Source: Frankiaceae bacterium
Lineage (GTDB): Bacteria; Actinomycetota; Actinomycetes; JAVEEB01
Direction of reading: 5' to 3'
DNA length: 22,618 bases
Assembly (NCBI GenBank): GCA_030840665.1
Contig: JAVEEB010000197.1
Coordinates: 1 to 22,618 of the forward strand
In this document: positions 22,347 to 22,618 of the stretch, one piece after another
Numbering within the stretch: the first letter of the stretch is position 1
Layout: every line of letters begins with the position of its first letter
Position numbers and translations under genes: made by a program
The notes under the pieces: generated by a model
What the model was told of the DNA's origin: nothing
What the model saw: only the letters and a program-made list of their open reading frames with translations
Database searches by the model: none

Positions 22347-22504
22347 GCAAGCTCCCAGCGAAAGGCGGCGCGCATCCGCACGCAGGAGGTCAGCTTACCG
22401 ACGCCGGGCCACCTGCCGCCTTTGCCAGGAGTTGCGGCAAGGCTTTCGCCGAGCAGCGGCATGACAATCGTGCGGCTCAGGTGCGCTGACATCAGCCTTG
22501 CCGG

Positions 22505-22580
22505 TAGAGTTGGCACCGGCTCTCCGGCCGCAACTGTTCGCCGAGCGCGTCCACCCCTGAAGACCCAGGAGTCCCAGCCT
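22505..22580 (+). promoter_or_regulatory. Candidate purF promoter and ribosome site
   Basis: TAGAGT (22505-22510) fits the TANNNT -10 consensus. CTGACA (22486-22491) upstream resembles a -35 but the 13-base spacing is short. AGGAG (22567-22571) lies nine bases before the GTG at 22581. If correct, purF has its own promoter with a leader of about 65 bases, in the 234-base gap shared with the divergent subtilase gene. I see no other gene in that gap. Confidence 0.4.
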
Positions 22581-22618
22581 GTGCCCCGTGGTGACGGCCA
22601 GCTGACGCTCAACGAAGG
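22581..22618 (+). CDS. purF: Amidophosphoribosyltransferase PurF, N-terminal fragment (cut by window end)
   Basis: Only 12 codons and two bases are visible, reading MPRGDGQLTLNE from a GTG with AGGAG nine bases upstream. Actinobacterial PurF proteins commonly begin MPRGDGRL, and a purF gene is expected beside purSQL and the maleylpyruvate-isomerase-like gene. PurF makes phosphoribosylamine from PRPP and glutamine, the first step of purine synthesis. The call rests on this short match and context. Confidence 0.65.
   Translation, partial: MPRGDGQLTLNE

Noticed and set aside
1..22618. CRISPR arrays, tRNA or rRNA genes, insertion sequences
   Set aside because: No regularly spaced identical repeats, tRNA-like cloverleaf, rRNA sequence or transposase-like product was recognised on reading both strands.

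Overview
The window is high-GC DNA with actinobacterial gene content. It has a mycothiol-dependent maleylpyruvate-isomerase-like gene beside the purine genes, a purS/purQ/purL/purF set, a SigE-like ECF sigma factor, an FHA-FtsK ATPase with a WXG100 protein, GTG/TTG starts and several genes that appear leaderless. I place it in the Actinomycetota and cannot name a genus.

Layout. (a) 1-3400 looks like accessory DNA. An ECF sigma factor is translationally coupled to a one-TM beta-propeller protein (a candidate sigma regulator). Then come a short coding-like relic, a three-TM hypothetical protein and a reverse-strand PH-domain-like membrane protein. (b) 3495-8425 holds a large type VII secretion ATPase whose domain order (ubiquitin-like/FHA, two TMs, three FtsK/SpoIIIE domains) resembles EssC. 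Its family-like part ends near 7905, but the frame stays open through a strong hairpin and about 160 codons into the opposing gene. (c) 7949-12032, reverse strand, is a coupled three-gene operon of minor type IV (pseudo)pilins: PilV-like, PulJ/PilW-like and PilX/GspK-like. A 22-bp direct-repeat array and a 5'-UTR hairpin lie upstream of it. (d) 12255-12806 is a DUF1697 protein; 12939-13232 (reverse) is a WXG100 protein. (e) 13364-17926 is purine biosynthesis: purS, an RsbW-like ATPase, purQ, purL and a mycothiol-dependent-enzyme-family protein. (f) 17939-22346 holds an MFS exporter and, on the reverse strand, a large secreted subtilase with VCBS repeats. The first 12 codons of purF start at 22581, so these two genes appear to sit inside the purine cluster.

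How the genes may work together. PurS, PurQ and PurL form the FGAM synthase of purine synthesis, and PurF is its first enzyme. The ATPase and the WXG100 protein are 9.4 kb apart, yet each has a near-identical upstream element: a DnaA-box-like 9-mer followed by CTTGGGGTC. This suggests that secretion motor and substrate are co-regulated. No other T7SS membrane component is present in the window. The three pilins would prime or tip a type IV pilus whose assembly motor and platform must be encoded elsewhere. All functional statements come from reading the sequence; no database search was run.
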